A DNA stretch of 64,000 nt from Clostridium sp. UBA4548 (GCF_002387895.1 NZ_DGLI01000023.1:222330-286329); one strand, 5' to 3'. Positions 1 to 8,965 are shown, counted from the stretch's first letter. Numbers and translations: made by a program. The notes: generated by a model from the letters alone, not told the origin.

Positions 1-592
1 GACAATGTCCATCTATATTTTTCTCTCCAGCTAAAAGGATTTTTTCTAAGATTTCTTCATTTCTATTTAGCACAGCAGATACATTCATTACTTCACCAAG
101 ACCTAAAATTCTTGGGTTATTAATAAATGGTTTTAACTCCTTATGCTCTAAAGTATATCCATTATCCTCAAAGGGTGTGGCTGGCACACAAGATGGTAAC
201 ATATAAAATATATCTAACAAGGTATTCCTAGAGTTTTCAAGCATAAACTCTATTCCTTTAACTCCTTGAACATTTGCAATTTCATGAGGATCTGCAATCA
301 CTGTTGTTACACCATTTTTCAAAGCTATGGTAGAATATTTTTCAGGTATTACCATAGAGGACTCTATATGAACATGTGCATCTATAAAGCCTGGTACCAC
401 ATAATTATTAGAACAATCGATTTCAACTTCTCCTTCATAATCACCTATTCCTATAATACTGTCTTTATAAATACCTATATGTCCTGTTTCTAACTTTTGA
501 GTAAATACATTGAGAAAAGTAGCATTTTTAAGAACTAAGTCACACCTTTCTTCTTTCAAAGCAGCTTTGATTTTTTTAGTTAACTCTCTCAT
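1..592 (-). CDS. ade: Adenine deaminase, N-terminal part (runs off the window)
   Basis: Amidohydrolase-family enzyme that deaminates adenine to hypoxanthine in purine salvage. Reading the minus strand from the ATG at 592, the protein begins MRELTKKIKAALKEE and continues through the metal-binding motif GFIDAHVHIESSM and then ADPHEIANV, both characteristic of AdeC-type adenine deaminases. About 197 residues are visible; the family is usually about 570-600 residues, so two thirds lie left of the window. The start follows a GAGG-like ribosome site and lies 9 bp after the stop of the upstream 141-residue gene, so the two are probably cotranscribed. Identification rests on recalled family motifs; another amidohydrolase is possible but less likely. 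Confidence 0.85.
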   Translation of the reverse strand, partial: MRELTKKIKAALKEERCDLVLKNATFLNVFTQKLETGHIGIYKDSIIGIGDYEGEVEIDCSNNYVVPGFIDAHVHIESSMVIPEKYSTIALKNGVTTVIADPHEIANVQGVKGIEFMLENSRNTLLDIFYMLPSCVPATPFEDNGYTLEHKELKPFINNPRILGLGEVMNVSAVLNRNEEILEKILLAGEKNIDGHC

Positions 593-601
593 ATATAATC
601 C

Positions 602-1027
602 TCAACAATTCTTTAATATTTCATTTAGTTGATTTTTATAATTCTCCATTATAACTTCTTTTTCAAAGGTTAGTTCTTTTCCCATGGCCTCAGTAAGTTT
701 ATTTCTTATAATATTAAAAATAGTAGTTTTGTAAAGGTATTCAACAGGTCTCCCGATAACTAAATTCTCAACCTCGTATACCCTAAACTCCCTACCATTT
801 GTACCTTTAAAGTTAAGTTTATATTCCCTAATTTTATTTCCTTCTTCAATTAAATGAACATGACTTTTTATAACTGGGGCTATTGACTCAGTTCTATTGA
901 AATCACTACAGTTTATATTTTCATTTTTATTATCTACTGTTAATGATGATACACTCATTTTTTCATAGGCATTAGCTAAATCACTGTTTTCCTCGTTACT
1001 TTCCTCTGTAAAAACTTTTAAATCCAT
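602..1027 (-). CDS. Hypothetical protein upstream of adenine deaminase
   Basis: A 141-residue soluble protein I do not recognise. The first 55 residues are acidic and rich in Ser, Asn and Glu and are probably disordered. Residues about 56-141 alternate beta-like and charged helical segments (KIREYKLNFKG, FRVYEVENLVIGRP) and could be a small folded domain. There is no signal peptide or membrane segment. A good ribosome site (GAGGGGG) precedes the ATG. It ends 9 bp before the ade start, suggesting one transcript, but nothing in the sequence ties it to purine metabolism. Confidence 0.7.
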   Translation of the reverse strand: MDLKVFTEESNEENSDLANAYEKMSVSSLTVDNKNENINCSDFNRTESIAPVIKSHVHLIEEGNKIREYKLNFKGTNGREFRVYEVENLVIGRPVEYLYKTTIFNIIRNKLTEAMGKELTFEKEVIMENYKNQLNEILKNC

Positions 1028-1146
1028 TGAAATAACCCCCTCATAATTTAATAAAAAACTCTATGATTATTTTATTAATAATATGTTATTAATAAAATTT
1101 CTATTATATAACCTATATAAACTATGAAATAATCACAGAATTAGAC

Positions 1147-1182
1147 AAAAAAATTTGAACTAGACTTATAATCTAGTTCAAA
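1147..1182 (-). terminator. Intrinsic terminator of the RNase H-like gene
   Basis: A perfect 11-bp inverted repeat, TTTGAACTAGA at 1154-1164 and its complement at 1172-1182, is followed on the minus strand by a run of seven T. It directly abuts the stop codon of the exonuclease gene. Confidence 0.85.
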
Positions 1183-1896
1183 TCAATTAAAATCATTTGT
1201 AATTGAAATATTATTTGTTTCTGGTTGGTTTTCCTCTACCTCAACAGGTTTCACTACATGGTTCTTCCAATTAATATATATATAGAATAAACTTACAACA
1301 TCTTGCATGTTATATAGTAAAATTTTCTCTTTTTTCTCTAAAGGCATTCTGGAAAAATACTCATCATCTTTCATGATTTTACCAAAAGTTTTTGCTAGAT
1401 TAGATCCACTTATTAGTTCGCTTTCTCTAGTTATGCCAAAAACATTCTCTAAGTTTTTTAATCCAATAGAGGTACCCATTTCCTGCTCATACTTCTTTTG
1501 TAAGTCAATTTGTTGGAAGTTATCACTAATTTTATATCCAATGTTATGTTTATTCAGTAAATAGTTAATTACAATAAAATCATTATTTCCTGAAAAGGTT
1601 ACAATAGATTTCTTCTTATAAATAGCTTTCATTTTCTCAAAATATTCTTTAGCCATTGTCAACATTTTTTTTAATTCGTATTTATTCTCTAACATGTACT
1701 GAGTTATTTTCAACTCACTTGCGTTGTAGTCATAGTAGGCTGCCCCAAAAACCCCTATACAAATAGGCTTTTTGTACACATAATGTTCCAAGTCAAAAAA
1801 AATAGCATCCTTAAATAGTTCTTTATTCCCACCGATGTCTAAGCTATTTCCTAACTGAAATTCTTCCACCTTAATAGTTTCTTCTTTAATTATCAC
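1183..1896 (-). CDS. YprB-like RNase H-fold exonuclease (RNase_H_2 family)
   Basis: Predicted 3'-5' exonuclease of the DEDD superfamily, 237 residues, with the spaced acidic motifs of the YprB/RNase_H_2 group: FFDLE near residue 34, FSGNNDFIVINYLL in the middle, DLQKKYEQ followed by GLKNLENVFGI, and YNMQDVVSL near residue 205. These correspond to the metal-binding Asp/Glu positions of the fold. The start is GTG, preceded by AGAGTG. It stands alone with its own terminator. The substrate is unknown; the family is thought to act on nucleic acids, but activity cannot be read from the sequence. Confidence 0.75.
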   Translation of the reverse strand: MIIKEETIKVEEFQLGNSLDIGGNKELFKDAIFFDLEHYVYKKPICIGVFGAAYYDYNASELKITQYMLENKYELKKMLTMAKEYFEKMKAIYKKKSIVTFSGNNDFIVINYLLNKHNIGYKISDNFQQIDLQKKYEQEMGTSIGLKNLENVFGITRESELISGSNLAKTFGKIMKDDEYFSRMPLEKKEKILLYNMQDVVSLFYIYINWKNHVVKPVEVEENQPETNNISITNDFN

Positions 1897-2529
1897 TATA
1901 TCACTCTTTTCTAAATTAAATGTCTATGCTTAATGTACTAAGAGGAATTATATATTAGCTTAAATCTTTCTTTAATGCAGATAAAAATTTTGTTGAAAGT
2001 AAAATATATATGTTCCAATAAGGAAAGTTCATAAATACAGGGTATTACTTTATAAATAGGAGTACTTCTTATGTAGTAACTTTGTAGGACCCTAAATATA
2101 CTTAGATTAATAGTATAGACAAATTCCCAAACCTCAAACTGCAAAGCATAATAATACTATACCACATTTTAACACCTATTTTCTATATAAGGAATTAATT
2201 TAAGAGCTATAATTACTCATTGAATTATGACAGTTGTATTAGGCTTTAAAAATGAACAAGTTTAATTATTTACTAAAAATCCTTTATAAAAACTTGCAAT
2301 CACACCTATCTCTAATTATAGAATTATTTAAATACAATTATTATAACTACAAAAACTTATGCAAAAACTCCTAAAATTATTTTAGCTTTTCTTAGTCATA
2401 TATAATAATTATATTACCATTTCTAAGAATTATTATTAATCTATTTAAAATAATTATAAAAGCTTAAATTAAAATATATATTGCAGTTAAATGATTTATA
2501 TCCTCTCTTGAAAATAATAATATTGTACT
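1897..2529. other. AT-rich intergenic stretch, no supported gene
   Basis: About 630 bases between two divergent genes. A 68-codon minus-strand reading frame at 1938-2144 has no ribosome site and an odd Tyr/Ile-rich composition and is not supported. I see no RNA motif. The right end leads into the feo promoter and its operators. Confidence 0.6.
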
Positions 2530-2548
2530 ATTGACAACTATTCTCAAT
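2530..2548. promoter_or_regulatory. Fur-box-like operator 1 of feo operon
   Basis: An imperfect 9-1-9 palindrome (ATTGACAAC T ATTCTCAAT) fits the 7-1-7 Fur recognition pattern TGATAAT-N-ATTATCA with a few mismatches. It lies 33 bp upstream of, and in phase with, a better copy. Confidence 0.65.
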
Positions 2549-2562
2549 AGCTCTATAATAAA

Positions 2563-2581
2563 ATTGATAATAGTTATCAAT
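2563..2581. promoter_or_regulatory. Fur-box-like operator 2 of feo operon
   Basis: The sequence ATTGATAAT A GTTATCAAT is a near-perfect 9-1-9 palindrome and matches the classic Fur 7-1-7 box. It ends directly in front of the feoA ribosome site (AAGGAG at 2582-2587), so Fur-Fe bound here would block transcription of the iron uptake operon. Confidence 0.8.
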
Positions 2582-2595
2582 AAGGAGTGAATTTC

Positions 2596-2823
2596 ATGAG
2601 CATATTCGATTTAAAACCTGGTATGAAAGGATATATTAAATATCTAAATTGTGATGAGAAATTAGCTAAAAGACTTTTAGCTTTAGGTTTTATAGAAGGT
2701 ACAGAAATACTTGTAAAGAAAGCAGCCCCTCTTGGTGATCCAATAATAATAAACTTAAGAGGTACAGATTTAGCTATAAGAAAAAAAGATGCTAAAAATA
2801 TTCATATTATGGAGGCAGTTTAA
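2596..2823 (+). CDS. feoA: Ferrous iron transport protein FeoA
   Basis: Small SH3-like partner of FeoB needed for ferrous iron uptake, 75 residues from the start chosen here. The motifs LKPGMKGYIKYL, KRLLALGFIEGTEI and DPIIINLRGTDLAIRKKDA are typical of FeoA. An in-frame GTG at 2587 would give 78 residues, but it overlaps the ribosome site AAGGAG; the ATG at 2596 is correctly spaced from it. The gene is first in feoA-feoB-Cys-rich peptide, with feoB starting 2 bp after its stop. Two Fur-like boxes lie directly upstream. Confidence 0.93.
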   Translation: MSIFDLKPGMKGYIKYLNCDEKLAKRLLALGFIEGTEILVKKAAPLGDPIIINLRGTDLAIRKKDAKNIHIMEAV

Positions 2824-2825
2824 GG

Positions 2826-4601
2826 ATGAAGACAATAGCATTATTAGGTAATCCTAATGTGGGGAAAACCACCCTTTTTAATGCCTTAACTGGTTCTAAC
2901 CAATATGTAGGAAACTGGGCTGGAGTTACAGTAGAAAAAAAAGAAGGTTACCTTGGTAAGGATATAAAAATTGTTGACCTTCCTGGAATATATGCCATGG
3001 ATACTTTTTCAAACGAAGAGAAAGTTTCAAAACAATTTTTAACTGATGGTAATGTAGATTTAATTGTAAATATAGTAGATGGTTCAAAGCTTGAAAGAAA
3101 TTTATATTTAACTTCTCAGCTTACTCAGTTTAATAAACCTATTCTACTAATAGTTAATATGATAGACGTTGCAAAAACTAAAGGTATAGACATTAATTTT
3201 CATAAACTCTCAAAAGAGCTTGGAGTTACTATTATGCCGATTTCAGCTTCTAAAGGAACTGGAATTGAAACTCTAAAAAACTTTATTGAAAAAAATGATT
3301 ATAATAGTTTAGACTTATCTATAAATAAAAAGCATAACTTTTTGAAGATGAATGAGAAAGAAACTTACACTTACATAGAGAACTTATTAAAAACCTCAAT
3401 AGAAGGTAAAAAAGATAACAATGTTACTACTACAGAAAAAATTGATAAAATAGTATTAAATAAATTTCTTGCATATCCTATTTTCTTAGGACTATTATTT
3501 TTAATTTTTAAATTTACTTTCGAATGGGTTGGCGGTCCTCTTCAAGAGGTTCTCGATGGCTTTGTAGGTGGGACTTTAGTTTCTTGGATACAAATACCTC
3601 TTTCAAATTCTAGTGCTTGGTTTCAATCCTTAATTATAGATGGAATAATTGGTGGAGTTGGTTCTGTTATAGTTTTCCTTCCTATAATTCTTGCCTTATT
3701 TTTAGGAATAACTTTCCTTGAGGATAGTGGTTATATGGCAAGAGCGGCTTTTATAATGGATAAATTAATGAGAAAGTTAGGGTTATCGGGGAAAGCCTTT
3801 ATCCCTCTTATCATGGGATTTGGTTGTTCTGTTCCAGGAATCATGGCAGCAAGAACTTTAGAAAGTGAAAAAGATAGAAAGTTAACTTCTTTAATAGTTC
3901 CATTTATGTCCTGCAATGCAAGATTACCTGTATATGGACTTTTCACCGCAGCTCTTTTTACTGCTAACGAAGCTTTAGTTATCTTGGGACTATATCTACT
4001 TGGAATCTCAGTTGCATTTATTATTGCTCTTATATTTAAGAATACTCTATTCAAGAAGGATGAAGAACCCTTTATTATAGAATTACCTGAATATAAGTTA
4101 CCTGAGCTTAAAAGTCTCCTACTCCATACCTGGGAAAAAGGAAAAGGGTTCCTTAAAAAAGCTGGAACTTTAATTTTCTCTATTTCTGTTATAGTTTGGT
4201 TCCTTTCAAACTTCAATATGGGTGGAATGACAGATATTAATACCAGTTTCTTATCTTCCATAGGTAGATTCATAAATCCTATTTTTGCTCCACTTGGTTT
4301 TGCTTCCTGGGAAAACTCCGTGGCACTTTTAACAGGACTTATGGCAAAAGAAGTAGTTGTTGGAACTTTAGGAGTTTTATACACTGGAGATTTAGTAGCA
4401 CAAATTGCTGCTAACTTTACCACTATTACAGGATTATCTTTTTTAGTCTTCACTTTACTTTACACTCCATGTGTATCTGTAATTGCTACAATGAAAAAAG
4501 AGTTTGGTGGTAAATTTGCATTATTCTCAGTGGTATATCAGTTTGTTGTAGCATGGATAGTTGCTTTCTTAGTTTATAATGTGGCTCAGATAATTCTTTA
4601 G
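2826..4601 (+). CDS. feoB: Ferrous iron transporter FeoB
   Basis: Membrane Fe(II) transporter with an N-terminal GTPase domain, 591 residues, at the short end of the family. The G domain shows G1 GNPNVGKTT (residues 8-16), G3 DLPG (51-54), G4 NMID (111-114) and G5 SASKGTG. From about residue 215 it is strongly hydrophobic with the duplicated gate/core regions, including the conserved Cys-containing VPFMSCNARLPVYG and LLYTPCVSVIATMKKEFG. It is translated 2 bp after feoA and is followed by a Cys-rich membrane peptide commonly found beside FeoB. Expression should be iron-repressed through the upstream Fur boxes. Confidence 0.96.
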   Translation: MKTIALLGNPNVGKTTLFNALTGSNQYVGNWAGVTVEKKEGYLGKDIKIVDLPGIYAMDTFSNEEKVSKQFLTDGNVDLIVNIVDGSKLERNLYLTSQLTQFNKPILLIVNMIDVAKTKGIDINFHKLSKELGVTIMPISASKGTGIETLKNFIEKNDYNSLDLSINKKHNFLKMNEKETYTYIENLLKTSIEGKKDNNVTTTEKIDKIVLNKFLAYPIFLGLLFLIFKFTFEWVGGPLQEVLDGFVGGTLVSWIQIPLSNSSAWFQSLIIDGIIGGVGSVIVFLPIILALFLGITFLEDSGYMARAAFIMDKLMRKLGLSGKAFIPLIMGFGCSVPGIMAARTLESEKDRKLTSLIVPFMSCNARLPVYGLFTAALFTANEALVILGLYLLGISVAFIIALIFKNTLFKKDEEPFIIELPEYKLPELKSLLLHTWEKGKGFLKKAGTLIFSISVIVWFLSNFNMGGMTDINTSFLSSIGRFINPIFAPLGFASWENSVALLTGLMAKEVVVGTLGVLYTGDLVAQIAANFTTITGLSFLVFTLLYTPCVSVIATMKKEFGGKFALFSVVYQFVVAWIVAFLVYNVAQIIL

Positions 4602-4677
4602 TTATTTGTGCATAATAATTAAAAATAATTCATTTATGCTTAAAACTTATTTCATTCTTTTAAAGGAGTGATTGATT

Positions 4678-4815
4678 ATGGAAATAATTATAACTGTGAT
4701 AATTCTAGCTTCTGCTGGAGTAATTCTTTATAGAAACTTAAAAAGAAAAGCTCAAGGAAAGTGCGAATGTGGAAGTTGTAATTCTAAATGCCCTAAATAC
4801 GATGAAAGAGATTAA
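4678..4815 (+). CDS. FeoB-associated Cys-rich membrane peptide
   Basis: A 45-residue protein beginning MEIIITVIILASAGVILYRN, a single N-terminal membrane helix, followed by a basic linker (LKRKAQ) and a cluster of four cysteines (CECGSC-N-S-K-C). This matches the FeoB-associated Cys-rich family, thought to help FeoB, perhaps through iron or an iron-sulfur centre. It has a strong ribosome site (AAAGGAG) and lies 76 bp after feoB. Its last codons and stop form the left arm of the operon terminator, so the gene end and the terminator coincide. Confidence 0.88.
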   Translation: MEIIITVIILASAGVILYRNLKRKAQGKCECGSCNSKCPKYDERD

Positions 4816-4840
4816 AAGTTTTACTTTTAATCTCTTTCAT
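4802..4840. terminator. feo operon terminator
   Basis: A perfect 18-bp stem (left arm 4802-4819, right arm 4823-4840) with a 3-base loop overlaps the stop codon of the Cys-rich peptide gene. Both sides are AT-rich, so it may work in both directions. Confidence 0.85.
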
Positions 4841-4868
4841 TTATAATTTAAAATTGATTTAGTATTAT

Positions 4869-4975
4869 AATGCAATAAAAAGAGTACAATTTAATAAACC
4901 TACTTTGCAGTCTCTTTTATATAAGTTACTTTAACTTTGCTCAATAATATAGAAATTCTATTACGACTTATATAC
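4869..4975. repeat. Dispersed repeat R3, copy A
   Basis: About 107 bp that align along their full length, with few gaps, to 38231-38342. Shared blocks are AATGCAATAAA, AATAAACCTACTTT, TATAAGTT and TTAC.ACTTATATA. The right half can fold (ATATAAGT with ACTTATAT). It lies between the feo terminator and the end of argS and has no coding capacity. Confidence 0.7.
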
Positions 4976-5021
4976 ATTAACACGCTAGTCTTGTAGGTTT
5001 AAGCTTATAAGCTTTAGTCTC

Positions 5022-6713
5022 TTACATCTTTTCAACTACATCAAGACCAATCAGTTTCAAACCATTTTCTAGTACTTGTAGGGTTGCTTTTACTAGATTA
5101 ATTCTAGCATTTTTAATATCCTTATCTTCAGAACTTAAAATGTTATGTGCATTATAGAATTTATTAAAAGCTTTAGCTACCTCAATAACATATCTTGTAA
5201 CCATGCTTGGTTGCAACTTATCGGCAGCAGCTTCTATAGCTCCTTGGAAGCCTTGGAGTTCTTTAACTAATTCAAACTCCTCTTTTGAAGAAAGCTTGCT
5301 ATAATTAACCGCCTCACAGCTTTCCTCTACTCTTCTTAGGATACTTTTCCCTCTTGCATAGGTGTATTGAACATAAGGACCTGTTTCTCCTTCGAAACTA
5401 AGCATCTCCTTCCAATCAAATACAATATCCTTTTCTCTGTTATTCTTTAAGTAAGTAAAAATCATTGCCCCAATACCAACTTTTTTTGCTACCTCTTCTT
5501 TATTTTCTAAGGAAGGATTTTTTTCATTAATTGTATCTAAAGTTTTTGCCACTGCTTCATTTAATAGATCATCTAGTAATATAACATCGCCCTTTCTTGT
5601 AGAGAGCTTTTTATCAGCAAACCTTACTAGTCCAAAGTCAACATGATTACAATCTTCCGCCCACTTATGTCCCATTAATTTTATAGTAGTGAACACCTGC
5701 TTAAAATGCAAGGTTTGATCTTTTCCAACCACATATATATTTTTATAGAAATCATAGGTTTTCTTTCTATAAAAGGCAGCTGCTAAGTCACGAGTAGCAT
5801 AAATAGTTGCTCCATCAGCCTTTTTAATAATACATGGTGGCATGTTGTATTCCTCCAGCATTACTACCTTGGCACCGTTACTTTCAACAAGTAACCCCTT
5901 ATCTTCAATTTCCTGTACTACCTCTTCCATTTTATTACTATAAAAACTTTCCCCTGCATAGGAATCAAATTCGACATTCAAAGTTTTGTAAAGGTTACTA
6001 AATTCCTTTAAACTTAACTCTCTAAATCTACTCCAAAGTTCTACAGCTTCCTTATCTCCATCCTCTAATTTTTTAAAGTACATTCTGCCTTCATCTTCAA
6101 GTTCTGGATTATTTTCTGCTTCATCGTGAAACTTAACGTATATCCTTAAAAGTTCAGTTATAGGCTCCTTTTGAAGAGCATCTTCCTTACCCCATCTTTT
6201 ATAAGCTGAGATTAATTTTCCAAACTGTGTGCCCCAATCACCTAAGTGATTTATTCCTATAGCATTATAACCTTGAAATTTAAATATCTTGTATAAAGAA
6301 TTACCAATTACAGTGGTAAATAAATGTCCTACATGAAAAGGTTTAGCAATATTAGGTGAAGAATATTCTACTATTACATTTTTCCCTTCACCTAGATTTG
6401 TTCTACCGTAGCTATCCCCATCTTTTAAAATCCTTTCAATAGTTGCCCCAATGAACACTGATTTATCTACGAAAAAGTTCAGATATGGTCCAAAAGTTTC
6501 CACTTTTTCAAAACCTTCTCTTGGGAACTTTTCTTTTAATTCCATAGCAATGCTATTTGGTGCTTTCTTCAGTAGCTTTGCTAACTGAAAGCAAGGAAAA
6601 GCAAAATCTCCCATTTCCGTTTTTGGTGGAATTTCAATTAATCTTTCAATGCTATCTACATCCATTTCTATATATTCACTTAACTTTAACGCAATATGAT
6701 TTTTGTAATCCAT
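5022..6713 (-). CDS. argS: Arginyl-tRNA synthetase
   Basis: Class I aminoacyl-tRNA synthetase that charges tRNA-Arg, 563 residues. It has the N-terminal Add-1 domain, the HIGH-type motif within SSPNIAKPFHVGH (near residues 114-130), the KMSKS-equivalent KLSTRKG, and the C-terminal anticodon-binding domain (TGPYVQYTYARGKS, RYVIEVAKAFNKFYN). The ATG follows the ribosome site GGGAG. Expression is controlled by a T-box leader at about 6941-7205 whose specifier reads AGA (Arg). A repeated element (6783-6842) lies between the T-box terminator and the gene. Confidence 0.97.
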   Translation of the reverse strand: MDYKNHIALKLSEYIEMDVDSIERLIEIPPKTEMGDFAFPCFQLAKLLKKAPNSIAMELKEKFPREGFEKVETFGPYLNFFVDKSVFIGATIERILKDGDSYGRTNLGEGKNVIVEYSSPNIAKPFHVGHLFTTVIGNSLYKIFKFQGYNAIGINHLGDWGTQFGKLISAYKRWGKEDALQKEPITELLRIYVKFHDEAENNPELEDEGRMYFKKLEDGDKEAVELWSRFRELSLKEFSNLYKTLNVEFDSYAGESFYSNKMEEVVQEIEDKGLLVESNGAKVVMLEEYNMPPCIIKKADGATIYATRDLAAAFYRKKTYDFYKNIYVVGKDQTLHFKQVFTTIKLMGHKWAEDCNHVDFGLVRFADKKLSTRKGDVILLDDLLNEAVAKTLDTINEKNPSLENKEEVAKKVGIGAMIFTYLKNNREKDIVFDWKEMLSFEGETGPYVQYTYARGKSILRRVEESCEAVNYSKLSSKEEFELVKELQGFQGAIEAAADKLQPSMVTRYVIEVAKAFNKFYNAHNILSSEDKDIKNARINLVKATLQVLENGLKLIGLDVVEKM

Positions 6714-6782
6714 TATTAAAATCTCCCTTCAATATTTAATATATAATCCTATAGACAAGCTATTTTCAATATCCCTGAATGT

Positions 6783-6842
6783 ATAGTATATAGAACCTAA
6801 AACTTAACTTATACCAGAGTCCTCCTCTGGTTCCCTTAAGGT
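6783..6842 (-). repeat. Recurrent upstream element D, copy 2 (argS)
   Basis: On the minus strand this reads CTTAAGGGAACCA, then the small hairpin ACCAGAG-GAGGA-CTCTGGT, then AAGTTAAGT and GGTTCTATATACTATAC. It shares these blocks and their order with 42676-42740, 42507-42578 and 36795-36862. It lies about 70 bp upstream of argS in the same direction. Confidence 0.6.
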
Positions 6843-6940
6843 ATTATGAATATAAATAAGTTAAACCTTCGTAAAGGAACCTTATACTTAATATATTTAA
6901 CTAGTCTAAATAGCTTTTCTTATATTACAAAAAATAAAAA

Positions 6941-7205
6941 ACCCGTCTCTAAAATAGAGACGGGTATATCCGCGGTACCACTCTTGTTGACTTACTAAGT
7001 CCACTCAAAAATTTAACGCATAGCTGCGACTTACCCTACTAAAGTAATCTGTTTCAGGCAGCTTCTCCAAGGTTCTCTTCCTATGTAGATAAGTTTTATA
7101 CCCATCATACAACACTGCTGTGTCGCCACATTAGCTTCTTACGTTCTACAAGGCTTCCACTCTACCCCTGCTCGCTTTAAAACTTATAAGAAAGTACTGT
7201 CCTTT
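6941..7205 (-). promoter_or_regulatory. T-box leader (tRNA-Arg sensing) of argS
   Basis: On the minus strand the T-box sequence TGGTACCGCGG lies at 6970-6980, followed by the terminator stem ACCCGTCTCT/AGAGACGGGT (6941-6965) and a T run. Stem I starts near 7200 with the AGTA of the specifier loop and a long helix (ATAAGTTTTA with TAAAACTTAT). By alignment with the known glyQS architecture, the specifier codon is AGA at 7074-7076, an arginine codon, just before the closing CCTT. Uncharged tRNA-Arg would bind and prevent termination, raising argS expression. Confidence 0.92.
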
Positions 7206-7326
7206 TCATTGAATTTTTATAATTTATTTGTTTATATTTATAAATTGTATTATAAATCTGATTTAAGGACTTGTCAACAATGATCATTAATTTATAATAA
7301 GTCGCTATAAAGAAATGAAATTTTCA

Positions 7327-8943
7327 TTACAACTTATACATTTCTTCAACTTGTTTTTGAATCTCATTACTCTCTAAGTATTCATCATAAGTCATAGTTC
7401 TATCCATGACACCATTTGGTGTTACTTCTATGATTCTATTAGCAATAGTTTGGATAAACTGATGGTCATGAGAAGTAAATAAAACTGTTCCTGTAAAGCT
7501 AATTAAACCATTATTTACTGCTGTAATAGACTCTAAGTCTAAGTGGTTAGTAGGTTCATCTAGAATTAGTACGTTAGCGCTGCTTAACATCATTTTAGAT
7601 AACATACAACGAACCTTCTCTCCACCTGAAAGAACAGATGCTTGTTTTAAAGCCTCTTCTCCTGAGAATAACATTCTACCTAAAAATCCTCTAACAAAGC
7701 TTTCTGCTTTCTCCTCAGAGAATTGTCTTAACCAGTCAACTAAATTCATGTCACAATCATTAAAATATTGTGAGTTGTCCTGTGGGAAGTATGCTTGTGA
7801 AGTTGTTATTCCCCATTTAAAGCTACCACTATCTGGTTCCATTTCTCCCATAAGTATCTTAAATAAAGTAGTTTTTGCAATACCATCACCTAAAAATGCA
7901 ATTTTATCTCCCTTATTTACTCTAAAGCTCACTCCATCTAAAATTTTAACACCCTCAATAGTTTTAGATAAGTTCTCAACTGTAAGTAAATCATTTCCTG
8001 CTTCTCTTTCTGGTTTAAAGCCTACGAAAGGATATCTTCTTGAAGAAGGTTTAATATCTTCAAGTGTTAATTTATCAAGTTGCTTTTTCCTACTAGTTGC
8101 TTGTTTTGCCTTAGAAGCATTGGAACTAAATCTTGCGATAAAGGCTTGTAAATCTTTAATTTTTTCTTCCTTTTTCTTGTTTTGATCTTTAGCCATTTGA
8201 AGTGCTAATTGGCTAGATTCATACCAGAAATCATAGTTCCCAACATAGAGCTGTATTTTACTAAAGTCCACATCTGCCATATGTGTACATACTTTATTTA
8301 AAAAGTGTCTATCATGGGATACTACAATAACCGTTCCTTCGAAATCCATTAGGAAATTTTCAAGCCATGTTATAGATTTTATATCTAAATGGTTAGTAGG
8401 CTCGTCTAGTAACAGAATATCTGGATGTCCAAATAAAGCTTGAGCTAAAAGCACCTTAACTTTTTCTGAACCATTTAAATCCTTCATTTTTTTACTGTGT
8501 AAATCTTCAGTTATTCCTAAGCCCATTAATAAAGTTGCAGCTTCACTTTCAGCTTCCCAACCATTAAGTTCTGCAAATTCCCCTTCTAGTTCAGAAGCTT
8601 TTATTCCATCTTCATCACTAAAATCTTCCTTTGCATATAATGCTTCTTTCTCATCCATAATTTCAATTAATCTTGCGTGACCCATCATTACTGTTCTTAA
8701 AACTTCTTCTTCATCAAATTGAAAGTGATCTTGCTTTAAAACTGCAAGTCTTTGTCCTGGAGTTATAGATACATCACCTGTATTAGGCTCGATTTCTCCA
8801 GATAATATCTTTAAGAAAGTGGATTTTCCTGCTCCATTTGCACCAATTAGTCCGTAACAATTTCCTTCTGTAAACTTAATATTAACATCTTCAAAAAGCT
8901 TACGTGAACCATATCTTAAACTTACGCCTGTTGTACTTATCAT
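7327..8943 (-). CDS. ykpA: ABC-F family ATPase, YkpA/YbiT type
   Basis: Soluble tandem ATPase of the ABC-F class, which acts at the ribosome rather than in transport; 538 residues, matching YkpA. The first nucleotide-binding domain has Walker A GANGAGKST (residues 34-42), NGSEKVKVLLAQAL and LLLDEPTNHLD. The second has a degenerate Walker A (GDGIAKTT), LSGGEKVRC and LILDEPTNHLD. There are no membrane segments. The ATG at 8943 is chosen because GGAGGG lies just upstream; an in-frame TTG at 8964 would place that site inside the gene. An intrinsic terminator and a 13-codon leader ORF precede the ribosome site, suggesting attenuation control. Confidence 0.93.
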   Translation of the reverse strand: MISTTGVSLRYGSRKLFEDVNIKFTEGNCYGLIGANGAGKSTFLKILSGEIEPNTGDVSITPGQRLAVLKQDHFQFDEEEVLRTVMMGHARLIEIMDEKEALYAKEDFSDEDGIKASELEGEFAELNGWEAESEAATLLMGLGITEDLHSKKMKDLNGSEKVKVLLAQALFGHPDILLLDEPTNHLDIKSITWLENFLMDFEGTVIVVSHDRHFLNKVCTHMADVDFSKIQLYVGNYDFWYESSQLALQMAKDQNKKKEEKIKDLQAFIARFSSNASKAKQATSRKKQLDKLTLEDIKPSSRRYPFVGFKPEREAGNDLLTVENLSKTIEGVKILDGVSFRVNKGDKIAFLGDGIAKTTLFKILMGEMEPDSGSFKWGITTSQAYFPQDNSQYFNDCDMNLVDWLRQFSEEKAESFVRGFLGRMLFSGEEALKQASVLSGGEKVRCMLSKMMLSSANVLILDEPTNHLDLESITAVNNGLISFTGTVLFTSHDHQFIQTIANRIIEVTPNGVMDRTMTYDEYLESNEIQKQVEEMYKL

Positions 8944-8965
8944 TTTCTTCCCTCCATATATCAAG

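Noticed and set aside
1077..1103. Palindromic ATTAATAA repeats near 1080
   Set aside because: Simple AT-rich symmetry with no further support; probably part of the promoter region of the 141-residue gene.
1938..2144. 68-codon minus-strand ORF
   Set aside because: No ribosome site, unlikely Tyr/Ile-rich composition and no family resemblance; likely chance in AT-rich DNA.
3731..4453. 240-codon minus-strand ORF opposite feoB
   Set aside because: Antisense shadow of a well-conserved membrane protein gene; no ribosome site.
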